DNA of 64,000 bases, taken from positions 155,302,210-155,366,209 of the forward strand of contig NC_039359.1 of NCBI RefSeq assembly GCF_003573695.1, read 5' to 3'. Below are positions 46,746-59,620 of the stretch, one piece after another (the first letter of the stretch is position 1; each line of letters opens with the position of its first letter). The notes beneath the pieces are model-generated. The model had not been told where the DNA came from. It searched no databases and saw nothing but the letters and a program-made list of their open reading frames with translations. The translations under genes were made by a program, and so were the position numbers. The DNA is from Papaver somniferum. Its lineage: Eukaryota; Streptophyta; Magnoliopsida; Ranunculales; Papaveraceae.

Positions 46746-49527
46746 AAGTCCATCATATGATTCTACGAGTTTACTCCCCCTGAAGCATGACTTCTTAAAG
46801 CGATTGGTGGTGCAAATATTATATAGCCTTCATAAAACTGCTTTACCATTTGCAGTTTATGGAGGATTGACTACAGGTCCTGCGCCGAGTGCACCACAAG
46901 CAATGTACACCTCACATTTAAATCCTCCAACATTGCACACCAAATTCAGTTTTCCGCTTTAACTTCAGGCATAACAATGAAAGTCCTTTTGTAAACTCAT
47001 AAATACCATATAATCAATTTCAGCCTCTAAAAATGTAACGTATCAGATAGATCGATCACTTCCCACTTTTGGGAATCACATAATAATAGTGTTAACTTTA
47101 GTAGCACAATAAGTATTATCAGTATCAAAAATTAGATACTCTAGTCTGTGCTAGCATATTCTCGAACTTCTGGCCGAGATATATTTCAATTTCAACGAGA
47201 TCTCATAGTTTTGTTCAAGCGTCGATTTTAGCGCTACTAAGGGATCTTTAAGAAGACAAAAATGATATCATCAATCCATTCGGATTTTAACCATGTACCA
47301 AGAACATAAAACAAATACAAGGATTGCTCACGAATTTCTCCTATGTGGTGATAATGATTTATTTCAAGCCTGACATAGTTCACAAAGTCAGGTGGCTGCC
47401 TGAGTCAGAAACTCGAATCCTTCAGGGATTCATTACAACCACTACTCATAACAAGATGCAATATGAGTCCTTCAGGGACTACCACGCTAAAGTGCATCTA
47501 TATTAGGAGAATACTTTTCGTTTCACAGAACCAATCCTGGGGGTTCAGCAGGAAAACCCTCTAAGTCGCACTTTACACGATTATTTTACTCTATCTGCGC
47601 TTCATCTCAAACACCAACATGTAATATTCAGGCCTCATGATTTTACAGTGTGAGTCGGATACGATCTTTTTGCGCTTTTCGAGAGATTTCATCATCTACC
47701 TTAGTTTGAGGGGAAACATGTCATATGCCTACCAATCACAATGTCGATGTTCCTCTGCAGAGGGGTACACAACCACTATTGTAAACAGTAATCGACAATC
47801 ATATACAATCTAACACATTCTCTAGTGCATGCACGTTTATGAAAATTTCATAGACTGGTAACAGCGCCACTTCAGGGGCATTATCATATCCTCATCTTCA
47901 ATAAGGAGTTTCAAACTTAGAGAATGTAGATCATATTCTGATAGTCTCCACGAGCACTATCTGTAGTCTCTCTTCAAGAGCACTACATATTATAAAAGTG
48001 ATTGGATTTTCTTTACGAGGCATAAATAAGACGGTCGTTCACGCCTTAATCGAGTCTTAATTTACAACTTGGTCACTGCGAGGTGTATAATCTAACCTGC
48101 TGAGACAACATTTCGTGTATATATCCTCAAGCAAGTGACAAACAATATTTTCCCAGAGCTACTGCAGTTATGTATTTTAATCATGAGAAATCTTCAACAC
48201 CTCAATTACATCCAATATATTGGTGTGAGAAAAAAATGAGATGTTTCACGCCAATTCTAATGACAACCATAATTTCTTTGATCAGGATAAAAATTAATCA
48301 GATAACCTATTAATTATCGACATTTCTTACTGCAACCATTAAATGGTGTAGGTCATCTACATGACTTCAAGGGAAAATTCTTAAATTTGTCGACATAATA
48401 CGTGCCATCTTCAGATGGCAGTCTTTCTCCCCCTGGTTTAGGCGGGAAAAACTTTTTTTAGGTTATCAACATAATTCTTACCAACTTCTTGTGGTGACAT
48501 TTCTCCCCCTGATTAAAATGGGAGAACCTTAAAGGTTATCAACCTTACTCACGCCAACTTCTGGTGGCAGGTTGTCATGCCAACTTCTGGTGGCATCTTA
48601 GTTTTCCTGATCATGGCGGAAATATTACTATCTCATTTCTAGAGACTTCTGGTTCCATAATTGCCTTATTTTCAAAGGCAATTCTGCTCATGATGGTTTT
48701 GGGTTTTAATTTAACTACACAAAAAGTACCCAAAAACAGCTGCAGGCTCGACAAGAGATGAGACATTTCATGTCGTTCCTTTTTGACGGCTTACTTCCTT
48801 CCCCTAACGGAGGGAATACAGTCTCATCTTCAGTAAGACATTACCAACACATGGTTTTAAATGTCTTATGAATCGAAACCAACATACATAGCTAGGTGAC
48901 GCTATGGACCAAACACGTGAATTTTAAGGTTGCTTCGCAAGACATAATTGATGGTAAATATTTGGTCGAGCAATAAATTAAAGATACTTAAACAAAGAAC
49001 TCAACTAGATCATGTCAAGTGCTCACATGTGCTAACTATATGCTCGATATAATACCAACTGAAGGCAAAGAATCAAAAGCCTATCAATTTACCGCCAAAA
49101 TAAATGGACTTAATTGGAAAGTCCAAGATGGACAGGCAACCACAATATTTGCACAAATTATTTGGAAAATGCAAAATTACGTGTTAATATAAATAAGAGA
49201 CCATCTATTAGATGCGTTCTAGCAATACAGTGAAGTATTGAAAAATGTCCAAAGTGTAGGGTAAATAAGCCCTACAAATGCCACCATAAACCCTCTGCAG
49301 GAATGTCTGTGATCCAATAAGTTACCATAATGTAATTGTTAATGTTAGTTAAAGAGCCAAGTGTCTCAAAGAACGACCAACATAATTTACATCTTTATCC
49401 GACAGAAGCTTCAGGTTCTGTAAAAGATGTCTATGAGCATTTTGTATTGTCTACTCATCTTGGTAGAATTTGGGTGTCCAAATCTATCATGCTGAAGCAT
49501 GAAAATTCAAGTTCATTAAACTTCTGG

Positions 49528-49902
49528 TTAATGACTGTGATATTCAAAAGTTCGAATCCTCATATGACACACCCTACAAAGGAGAGCATTAAGCTTATCT
49601 ATAACGTGCTTCTGGCACAGAACATATGAAGTAATAAAATACTCCATAAAATGCTCATTCTTCATTTCAAGGTGGTAGTTACGCCGAATATTCTCAAATT
49701 TCAACGGGTTCTTCAGGAATCCGGAATAATATAAGGCGTCTATTATAGTAACTTTTATACCACCAGAATGATATACGCTCTTCCGGAGCGGTCTATCATA
49801 ATATTCGAACCCAAAATGGCATTTCACATTTCCCAAAACCTCTACAAAGTTACAAAAATGGTTCGAAAATTTGTGTTTATTGTTCCCTTGTCTTTGAGAC
49901 AA
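49528..49902 (-). pseudogene. Copia GAG-pre-integrase remnant
   Basis: The reverse frame ends with FENIRRNYHLEMKNEHFMEYF...CQKHVIDKLNALLCRVCHMRIRTFE. I read this as a decayed version of the GAG-pre-integrase segment that precedes the integrase zinc site in many plant Copia elements. No protease or integrase core is readable beside it, and the frame is shifted relative to neighbours. Function is lost. Confidence 0.45.
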
Positions 49903-51010
49903 ATATCTCCATCGTCTATTAAATATGGATAAATTACTTCAGGAATCCATATCCGTTAGTACAGGTAGACGAGAGAAAGATAGCAGAGCCATCAACAAAA
50001 ACATTTGGTAATTATGGGCTACTTCGGGAACCCAAAATTTTATGGCTTATTCCTGGAATCCAACTATTTCGATAGACCACTGTTGGAGTCTATTTTATGG
50101 ATTATTACAGGAAGGCACAAAATATATGTTGGACTATTTCTGGAGTCGACAACATCTCATGGAGTGCTTGTGGAATACATTACTTACAAAAGTAAGCAAA
50201 GAAAATAAACAAAACTTAAAACAAAGAATAAACATCAAAACAAATATGGTACTAACACAATATCAACAAATCTCCAACCTCATCACCTTCAGGGTCAACG
50301 GAATGCTAATTTACAAGTGCGCAAATGGATAAACTATTTATGGCAAAGTTTCCTAGTTGGTCACTTCAGGGACCGCTATAGAAACCGGCTAGCACTTTGT
50401 AACGGGTCACTTCTCGGACCAACGGGCTAGCGGAGCGCGCTTTTACATCCATACTATGCCGCACGATATCCAACTTCTGGTGGAATTATTTTTTTAAATT
50501 TTGTGGAGATTATTGAAACTGAGAAAACCAAACATCCTTTTAAGGATGCAACAATTTCTCACTTCACTGGTACTATAATCAAAAAAATATTAAGCTTGGA
50601 AAAATCCCATTCTTACCTTAATTTATGACTACGCATACTTACCAGGAAGTTCAAATGCGCTTTTGATGCATGTATACATGATAGCAGGTTTGCTATTGGA
50701 CCCGTTTTGCTTGGTTGCCATCCTGATCAAAACAACAAACATGAACCACACAATTAGTACCAGGATGCATATACCTATATAAAAGTACTTTTCGTAAATG
50801 AGTGTGAAATATGAAGAAGGAATTTTTATTCGTGATCTTCATGTTGTCATAAGCTTCACATATCCCTTGATGCAAGTGATCTGCTTCCACACAAATATGT
50901 ATAGCCGGATAATGATTATGCTGAAGTCGCACTCCACCAAATTTCCCATAACAACCATCAACGTAAACATGGAGTCTACATTTCTAAAAGAGCGATTCGT
51001 GCTGATAACG

Positions 51011-51429
51011 TGTTGTATTTTGTCGGTCCATGACCGAACATGAGAATTCGTATCAAGTGCTCAAGTATACCAAGCTAGTTAACTAGTTTAGTTTGAAGTA
51101 CTATATACACACGTAATACTATATATATGGACCACTAATTTAGAATTAAGAAGAGAGAAATGAAAGTGGGGGAGTTTATTACTTCTCAGTTTTTGTTTCT
51201 TACACAACTACATCAAAATGAAGAAAGCCAGTGGCTATTTATAGCCAGTACTAGAGCCGGTAACTGATGGAAGCAAACACGTGTTTACAATTTGGGATTT
51301 TCTTAACTATCAAACTGATAATGCTTATCTAGTGTTGAGGCGGTTAATCCTTAACCGAGAAGTAATTCCAGTGTTTACTGGATTATTCCGGAGAATGGTG
51401 GGCCACCCCACAAACATGTTCACACAATA
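51011..51429 (-). mobile_element. 5' LTR of the TA...CA Copia
   Basis: 419 bp, partner of 45692-46102. Confidence 0.85.
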
Positions 51430-51434
51430 ATAGG

Positions 51435-51807
51435 TATAAATTTTGAGTATAAAAAATGGATATAATGAAATAAATGCCTAATACTAAGATGTAATAAATT
51501 AAAAATATGTACATTTTGCGACAAAATGAACAATCTAATGTAATGGTTAGGGGTTGGATGTTCGAGGTTCGAATCCCTATTCTTTATTCCTGACACTCAT
51601 TTTTGTGGGGGAAAAATAAGCGTCCATCCTCGTGTCTAGGGTGCGTCCGACTCAGATTCACGTGGGACATGCATGTACTACGTCTGACACGCGTCGTAAC
51701 CTCGTCAGGTCCGTGTCTCTCATCCGACGTGAGTCATACGACAAACACACTCTACTTGTAAACTAGTATCATCAAGAATTAAAGTATAATACTTTCTCTC
51801 TAAACAC
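51435..51807. other. Repeat-derived flank with tRNA-like remnant
   Basis: At 51540-51587 'ggttaggggttgga...gaggttcgaatcccta' resembles a tRNA B-box region as found in tRNA-derived SINEs. After it, 51640-51745 is a cluster of 'cgtgtc', 'gacacg' and 'cgtccg' words. No gene. Confidence 0.35.
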
Positions 51808-52388
51808 TAGGGCTGCACATGGTTCGGTTTTTATCGGTTTTTGGCAAAATCTAAACCGAAATCAAAGTACTCGGTTTTCCAATAATGAAAACCAATGAAA
51901 CCATATAACATGCTCGGTTTCATTGGTTTCAGTTTCTACTCGGTTTTGTTAAAAACCATACAATTTTTGGTTAACAGAATGATTTATAAACAATAATATG
52001 CCAGTGCTTTATAGTTTACACAAAGAGTACACCCAATACTACAAGCGGCCGAAAAGTTTACTGGCAACATATCAGAGGCATAAATGACGAGCAACTAAAA
52101 TGACAGCAAAAGGCTTTATCTCGAATAATCCTCCTAAGAGTCCTAACTATTCATTAACTACAATTCATCAGTGTGAAAAGATTCATTCTGCTATGGTCAC
52201 TATTATCGGTTAACCAATTGGTTTTTGGATCGGTTTTGAGATAAAACCTAAACCGAAACCAATACTTTTGGTTATCTGAAACTGACAACCATTAATAAAC
52301 CATAGCAATATGGTTTCGGTTCGGTTCGGTTTAAAATCTTCGGTTTCAATTTCGGTTTTCGGTTCTGGTTCGGTTTTGTGCAACCCTA
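51808..52388. mobile_element. hAT-like MITE
   Basis: Termini TAGGGCTGCACA and (complement) TAGGGTTGCACA, flanked by a perfect 8 bp duplication CTAAACAC (51800-51807 and 52389-52396). Size 581 bp, non-coding. Subterminal regions carry many 'ggttcggttt' / 'aaaccgaa' words. TAGGG-type ends with 8 bp duplications fit the hAT superfamily. Confidence 0.85.
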
Positions 52389-52396
52389 CTAAACAC

Positions 52397-52694
52397 TAGT
52401 AGGTGATAATTAAAGTATAATACTTTCTTTCTCTAAACACCAATAGATGATCGCCCTACGGTCGGTACCTTTTCTTAATAGGAAAATTCAAATTAAAATT
52501 TACAAATGGGATAACTTTAGACAGAGATATTCCACCCACACACACAAATAAAATAAAAAAAATTTAATCCCCACTAACTCCTTCGGTTTACAAACATACA
52601 TGACAAAGTTATTTATTTATTATTTTTTTCCTCGGGAAAAGTAAAAATTTCACTGAAGAAGCTTACCAGAAGTAAGCAGGAAACAACAACCACA
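52397..52694. other. Non-coding spacer
   Basis: AT-rich; I see no gene and no clear repeat. Confidence 0.5.
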
Positions 52695-53327
52695 TGTTGG
52701 GTGCGATAATCAAAAATAAGGAAAAAAATCAAATAAGGTAAAGTTATTGATACTTAGATCCTTTATAGTGGAAGTAATTGATTTGATGAAACAGAGCTCC
52801 CCAAATCTCCGCAACAACAACAAAACAAAACTTTGGAAAAACAGAGTGAGTCACGTGTTCAACACGTTTCCCTTAAGACATTAGCGCCCGGCTACACTCA
52901 AGAGTGATGCTATAACCCTCATAGGACGGATATCTCCAGGATAAAACACCCTACTACACCTACTACTGGCATATGTAGTAGATGCTCAACTTGAGCTTCG
53001 CAACTCCGAAAAAACCGTTAAGGAAAATCGCGAATGCTTAAGAAACGCTATAAAATATTTTTCCTTAGGAGTCCCTCTAAAATATATAGCAACCTCTTTC
53101 CATATATTTTACAAAAATAGTGAATTTGTTTATATAATGGAATAATACAACTTAAAAAGATGAACTCCCCGATGTGGGACTAAAAGCTTACATAGTCTCT
53201 TAAAACAACTAAAAAGTGGAAACTCCACGGTGTGGGACTAATAAGTTTTTCATTCACAAAATAAAACAATAAATATATTTTTTATTAAAACTTTTAAAAA
53301 TCGTATTTTATTAATCGTTTTCCAACA
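52695..53327 (-). mobile_element. 3' LTR of the outer Copia
   Basis: 633 bp with perfect terminal inversion TGTTGG...CCAACA. Contains two 'gtgtgggactaa' style blocks (about 53172 and 53231), as often seen in Copia LTRs. Confidence 0.85.
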
Positions 53328-54477
53328 ATCCCCCACATGAATGAAAACTCAATAAAACACGAAAAATACAGATAGATCTTGGTAAATTAACAACCCAGTC
53401 TCACGACCCGAACTGACTGAACGAACAGACAGATCGTGCATGTTGAAGTCATACTAGCCATTCCAACGTCATCTCCCTCACACAACAATGTGTTGACCCC
53501 AGAGTCATACTATGGATTGCAAAAACCATATAATATAGAGAGCTTTCATCTTTAGTTCCTCACAAGTGAGACTAAAGGTTCCTTTCACCAAAGTGAAAAA
53601 GCATGAACTAGTGAACCCTTAGAGACCCTTAGGTCATAAGTTCCAGTAATACCAAAACCATCAAAACTAAAATCACATAAAAAGCGAAGGAAATACCATT
53701 TTAGGCAGAGGTGTCCATGAGGTCTTGAACCTTTGCTTAGTGAGATATTACCGGAATTACTTGCTAGATACAGTGAACTATGTCTTGAACTTCTAGCGTT
53801 TGATGTAATTCGCGATAACAACCACGGATGATATCTCCAAGGTTGCTGCCAAGCTCGTGCCGTTTTGTCCAATTTGGCCATGGACATATCCTGTTTCTCA
53901 GAATGCTCTAGAGAATCAAAGCTCATAATCTCATAGGAAGCGTCCCACTTCCTCATTCAGATAGGTGAGTTTCCATAAAGAGTGTTACTGCTACATCCCA
54001 CTTCAATCTTAAATAGAAACTATGGAACTCATTAAGACTTCTTAAAAGTCATCCTTCACATGCAGTCACGCTATCATGTCTACACCATAGGGAAGGGACA
54101 GACAATGAAATTCTCTGATAGTGTGTACCTTTACCCACCATAAATTAGTTGTCTCCATCGAAACCTTGATCTTGGGATCTCCAGTCAGCAAGGGTGAGTA
54201 TCCTTCATGGCAAGTTTAATTTATGAGCTTAAGCCCCATCCCCCTCGATGCATTTCTAACTATCTATTTGGATAAGCCTTTCGTCAAAGGTTGTGCGATA
54301 TTCTCCTTGGACTTTATCCAATCAATGGAAATAACTCCGATTGAGATTAATTATTTTTAGATTTAGCTATTATAGCTTGGCTAACACAATGTATAGATAT
54401 AGCTGGCACAGGCCTATGCCAGAGAGGAATGTCTTCTAAAAAGCATCTTAGGCACTCGCCTCTCTCTCGTGATTTAT

Positions 54478-54819
54478 CTAATGCAATACTCTCAGGTTCC
54501 ATAATGAATTGAGCAATATATGTTTGTCTGAAAATCTTCCAAAAACAAACCCTCTTGCTAGAGTGAAAACATATCCACTCGTAGACTTAGACTCCTCTGA
54601 GTCAACTACCCATTTTTCATCACAAAGTCCCTCTAGGACAACAAGATACCTTTCATAAATCAAACAAAAGTTAATATAGTATTTTAGGTACCATAATACT
54701 CTACTAAGTGCATACCAATTCTCTTGTTCTGGACTACAAGTATATATACTTAACTTACTCACAATATAGGCAATGTATGGACTCTTACAGTTCGTTAAAT
54801 TCATCAGACATCCTATCAC
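54478..54819 (-). pseudogene. pol: Copia RNase H of the outer element
   Basis: Reads IGCLMNLTNCKSPYIAYIVSKL, then SRVLWYLKYYINF, CDEKWVVDSEESKSTSGYVF: the region between RT and RNase H and the first half of RNase H in Copia. The usual Arg-Pro-Asp of 'TRPDIAY' reads KSPYIAY. It is followed by frame loss; the last catalytic part (STxEAEF) is not readable. Confidence 0.75.
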
Positions 54820-55100
54820 TCTTGAGTATTCAAGTTAAGATACCCCATTATCCTTATTTTTCTCCAGTATACAAGAAGAATCGTATGGAGTACATGCAGG
54901 CTTACAATCAGACTGATTGTATCTCATAAGCACAAATTCAACATAATGAGAATGACTAAGACTATAATTTTTTGATTATTTTCTAATCCTCATCCCTAAG
55001 ATTACATCAAAAGATCCTAAGTCTTTCTAGTCAACGTTCTCATTCAGTGCATGTTTTTAGTGGAATTAATCACATCTATGTTTGTATCAAGTATAAACAT

Positions 55101-55112
55101 ATCATCAACATA
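55101..55112 (-). pseudogene. pol: RT active-site remnant (YVDD) of the outer element
   Basis: The minus strand reads LYVDDMFI here, the catalytic box of Copia reverse transcriptase, correctly placed between the integrase and RNase H remnants. The surrounding RT (about 54900-55650) has many stops. Confidence 0.7.
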
Positions 55113-56273
55113 CAAGCATACAATCACACAGGCATCCTTAACAAGTTACTTGTAAACACACTTGTAAGATTCATTAACTTAAATCCACTACACATTATCA
55201 CATGATCAAATTTTCCATGTCATTGTTTACGTGCTTATTTGAAAACCATACAAAGATTCGTTCAATTTACAAACTTTGTCTTCATAACCTTTCACTACAA
55301 ATTCCTCAGGTTAGTCTATGTAAATTTCTTTATCTAATTCACGGTTTTAGAAAAGCTGTCTTAACATCCATCTGATGTATCTCCAAGTTGTTTATGGAAG
55401 CAATATCAATTAGTATCTCAACAGAAGTAATTCTCGTCACAAGTGAATAAGAATCAAGGAAATCTATACATTCTTTTAGTTTATAGCCTTTAGCTACCAA
55501 CTTAGCTTAATATTTTTCCACAGTTCCATCTACCTATCGTTTCTTATTAAAGACTCATTTACATCCCATGGTCTTACTCCCTGGAGGTAAACTAGCAAGC
55601 TCCCAAGTCTGGTTCCGACGGACTGAGTCCATTTCACTAAATGAAGCTTCTTACCAGAATGGGGTTTCAGTAGATATCAAGGCTTCTTTATAAGTGTGGG
55701 GGATCATACTAAGCTAGGCATGTTATGAAGTCGGTTTCATAAGAAGTCTCAAATCTAATTGTTTTACTTCTCTTAGGCTCAACATCAACTTCATCTTCCT
55801 TTAAAATAAGTTTGGACTATTTGAAAACAAATCTAGGGGATCAACAACACATCTCTAATGAGGTACAAGTTTGGAATAAACATGTTCAAAGAACTCAACA
55901 TCCCTAGATTCCGTAATAAAATCCACACCAAAGTCAGAAAAAATCAGAACACACAACCAAAAATCTATATGTAAAAGCATACTAAGCATACCCTATATAA
56001 AGACACAATCAACATTTTTGGTTTCAATCTAGTTCTTTTAGGAAGAGGAATGAAAATCTTAGTCAAACATCCCCACACTTTGACGCATTCATAAGAAGGT
56101 CATCTACCTTTCCATAAATCATATGGAGTTTCATCTGATCCTTAAAAGGGTACTATATTCAGGATATAATAGTTAAGAGGACTGCCTCCCCCCACAAGGC
56201 CGCAGGTAATCCTGAACTAATCAACATGGAAATTATTATCTCCTTAAGGATACAGTTTTTATGTTCAAGGATT

Positions 56274-56543
56274 CTAATTGGTTTTCAACTTAAAGTTTAT
56301 ACATCTTAAGGCTTCTAAGGCATCATCCTTATCCCTAAGCAAGTATACAAGATGGTACCTCGTACAATCATCTACGAAAGTTATAAACCATCTTTTACCG
56401 CAGTAGTTTTGGGTTGAACTCATGTCAACTAGGCCTAACTGAATTAATTCTAAGGGTTTAGAATTACTCTGAACATTTGTGCTAAACGGTTTTATAGCAT
56501 ATTTTGATTCTACACAGATTTCACTTTTGTGTTCAAAATCCAA
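56274..56543 (-). pseudogene. pol: Copia integrase remnant of the outer element
   Basis: SEICVESKYAIKPF is the end of the zinc site; PLELIQLGLVDM and ITFVDDCTRYHLVYLL are the start of the core. In typical copies the PLELIHSDLCDM block holds the first catalytic Asp; here it reads GLVDM, so the first Asp of 'SDL' is Gly. The frame ends before the second Asp. Confidence 0.75.
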
Positions 56544-57130
56544 ACTAAATTTGGTATGCAGCCTATGCTGGCCAGTTTATGCATTGACTTATAAGTTTAC
56601 GGTTCCAAGTTTACCACGCAAAACATTCAATCACACAAAGAAAGTACAAGAATCAACTATGGTCAATTCATCAGTTTTTCTGTTAAGCTTATATAGACGC
56701 AAAGTCCTATAACTCTTGCCTAAAAAATCACTGTCTAGTTACAACAAGTTTTCCAGATTCAGTTAAAATTTTAAATCTTTTGCCATTTACAACAGAAAAA
56801 GATATAAGATTCTTGCATATGCTCAGAACATGAAAACTTCATTCAATGTGAGAATATTACAGATATGAGCTTCTGCTCGACCTTTCCCTTTTATGCAACC
56901 TCTGTCGCAGATGAGTTACTCATATAGAGTTTCTCGACATCCCTTATCCTCTGATAAGAGGTGAACAGGTCTCTGTTTCAACAAACATACTTAGTGGCTC
57001 CAGAGTCCACCCACCAGTCTCTCACATTGGTTATTAAAATAACTTACGACATCATGCCACTGAACTCGTTCTAGTTTGTTTCAACTAAATTAACATTAAC
57101 TTTGTACTTATTAAGGTTTTTATGTTGTCT

Positions 57131-57172
57131 ACAATTTACTGTCGTGTGTCCAGAAATTCTACAAACATAACA
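57131..57172 (-). pseudogene. gag: Gag CCHC zinc knuckle of the outer Copia
   Basis: The minus strand reads CYVCRISGHTTVNC, a perfect CX2CX4HX4C knuckle. It sits upstream of the integrase remnant as expected. The rest of gag (57180-57756) is not open. Confidence 0.75.
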
Positions 57173-58034
57173 ATGACCCTTAATTAAAGTAATGCCGGAT
57201 TCCGTTTACGAAACATACCTTTCTTCTGAAGACTACGCTTAGAGTTGTTTGATGTTCTCACCTTTTCCAGCTTTGGAAGACTTGTGTTCATCCACATGCG
57301 CCTGGTAGCCATGTCCCTTTTTCAATTTCATGACACAATCCTCGTTTATACTCTGACCACGGACATGGTAATTTCCCAATTACCTAAAACACCAAATCTC
57401 ACAAACCTTAGTTCCGAATCGGAAAATAAAATATGAGTTTTGAAGATAACATCTATATATACAAACTTTGTTGGAATCACCATTTCAAAAAACTCATGGT
57501 TACCCATTTAAAACTAATTTAGTCAATACCAAAATTCTGCTCGTCAGAATTTTTCAGGAACGTTTTTCTGTTTTGTAAAATATCAAAAAAATACTTTTAC
57601 AACTCCAAAAATTCTGAAATTTTTTTTGGTTAACTATCAAGATGTCTTCTACATCATGTCAAAAGCGTTAAACAACATTCCTTTTAAGTTAAGAGATAAA
57701 CCCGAAACTCTACAGTTGACCAAAAATTTGTCTCTTGTTTATCACTCCACAATTAACATCCTTTTGGAGTAACAATTAGAGAAGGAGAAGAACTTCTTAT
57801 TGATAAAGAGACATCAGATTTTACAAACATACAATGTTCTTTATATATAGGAAAGGGAAAACCTAGTAATCTAATGGACCGCACATCCATGGGCTATAGG
57901 CCCTATAACACTCCCCCTTGTGCGGTTCAATAACAAAGCTTTATACACAATGCTTCACATACAGTGCTTTAAATGTAGTTCTTCAAATGTTCTTTTCTCC
58001 TTGACGACTTGTGCCGAAATCAATTTCCTAATTA

Positions 58035-58560
58035 AATCTTTGACAAGGAAAACCCAGTGGGATAAAACCTTGGTACAAATCTTCACACGTAGTACTTCAC
58101 ATGTTGTCTCGTACTTTACATGTAGTTCATCACATGCAATACGATCTTCAAAGATCGAAGAGTCTAAGTTAATTTCCTCATTAAAACTTCGTCAGGAAAA
58201 CCCAGAGGGACAAAACCTGAACTAAAGAAAAAGAGTACAATATTAAGCAAACTTAGAACATAGTTGGACTCAAATATGTTTCCTCATTAAAACCTTGACA
58301 AGGAAAACCCAGTAGGATAAAACCTTGATGGAGGGAAAAGAATACAATGTGACAGATGCAAGTAAAGGTGATCTGTTGCAGATGATCACTTTGCTCCGTT
58401 GAAGTCGACTAGTTGCTTCACAACTCTTAAGGCAGAAAATCCTCGTGGGAAAGACAATAACCTTAGTTGGGAAATTACATTCCCGGTGTTTGTTTTTGTC
58501 TCATTAAAAAGCTTGCTGAGTAAGAAAACCCTGTGGGAAAAAGTAATCTCGGTGAAGGAA
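58035..58560 (-). repeat. GGTTTTATCCCA..GGTTTTCC words of the nested Copia
   Basis: Four variants of plus-strand 'aggaaaacccagtgggataa' at about 58041, 58193, 58301 and 58520, close to the 3' LTR, as in the element at 45692. Confidence 0.75.
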
Positions 58561-59383
58561 AATAGTTCAACAGACCATTAAATGTTCCCACTGATGTCAG
58601 ACAATTTTCATTAGTCAAATGCAATCAAAAGGAGTTTATCACACTTTACTTTGGTGACTTGAATGTTTATACGACCATGTTGTTGATTCTGGAAGTTACG
58701 TTGCTTAATAGAATATCGTGTTTCATTTCTTTGATTCAGATATTTTTAGTAATATCAACGCGATCTTCATGTCTTCAACGTTCAAGATACTTGATGTTTT
58801 TAGTGTTGTATCGATAAAAACCTTGTCGAGTAACGAAACCCTTTGGGACAAACTATTCTCGATCGAAGGGAAAAACGGTACAACACAACTTCAATTTCGT
58901 AGTAAAATATGTCGACATCATATCCTTGGATCCTCCCCCTGATGTCGGCATCTCCCCCTGATTACTTTCAGAGTTGTTCCAAACAGTTCTTTTAGTCATG
59001 TATTTTTCGAAACTGAATATTGGTAATGACTTAGAAAATAATCTACCATATCTCCCTCTGATTACTTTCGTTGGAGAAGAGATTATTGTTCCTTCATAAT
59101 CAACAACTTTTGGATTGCACTTTCATTAGCATTCCTTTTAATGTCTTTGTTGGGATAAAACAAAGTTATGTCAATGGTTACTTTTAAGTACATGATTACA
59201 TTCAGTATACCATTCCAATGACGTTGCGTTGGCGCTGAGCTATATCTAGCTAACAAGTTCCATGAGGATGTAAAATTTAATCGAGTACATTATTATACTA
59301 AGTACAACAATGCGTCTATTGTACTTAGATATGGGAATTTCATCTCCCAACACATCTTCGTCATCTTCCTTTAGACGAAATGG

Positions 59384-59620
59384 TCACTTACTTACATTTG
59401 AACCTCGACTAATCATGGGAGTGCTATCAGGATGCATGTCTTTATTAAATTTCCTGAAAACTTTAGACATATGCAAACTGGTGGAATGATATACTACTAG
59501 CTCATTATTCGTTCGAGCTTTCCCCAGATTTTTAATCTCAAATTCGGATTTCAAATAGCTTTTAAGGTCTCTTATTACATAAAAGGTACCCATCATGTCT
59601 GTACCATCGACATAGGTAGC
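59384..59620 (-). pseudogene. pol: Copia RT remnant of the nested element
   Basis: Reads ATYVDGTDMMGTF, where the catalytic YVDD has become YVDG (plus 59603-59614), then IRDLKSYLKSEFEIKNLG and FNKDMHPDSTPMISR, the well-known blocks downstream of the RT active site. The replaced Asp alone would abolish polymerisation. Confidence 0.75.

Larger units (their letters stand above)
45692..51429 (-). mobile_element. Degenerate Copia with TA...CA LTRs
   Basis: LTRs at 45692-46102 and 51011-51429 are about 97-98% alike apart from small indels, flanked by the 5 bp duplication ATAGG (45687-45691 and 51430-51434). Read on the minus strand the LTR begins TATTGTGTGAAC and ends ACAACA, thus TA/CA rather than TG/CA. 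PPT (minus CCAAGGGGGAG) at 46103-46113; PBS (minus CGTTATCAGCACGAA) at 50996-51010. The body is badly decayed: only a GAG-pre-integrase-like frame is readable. Similar LTRs with a ruined body suggest mobilisation of a defective element. Confidence 0.8.

Noticed and set aside
51540..51587. Possible tRNA gene from a GGTTCGAATCC word
   Set aside because: No acceptor stem or A box that pairs; at best a tRNA-derived remnant.
53585..53956. 123-residue minus-strand ORF near the outer Copia 3' end
   Set aside because: No Copia or host domain recognised; lies between PPT and RNase H where only non-coding sequence is expected.
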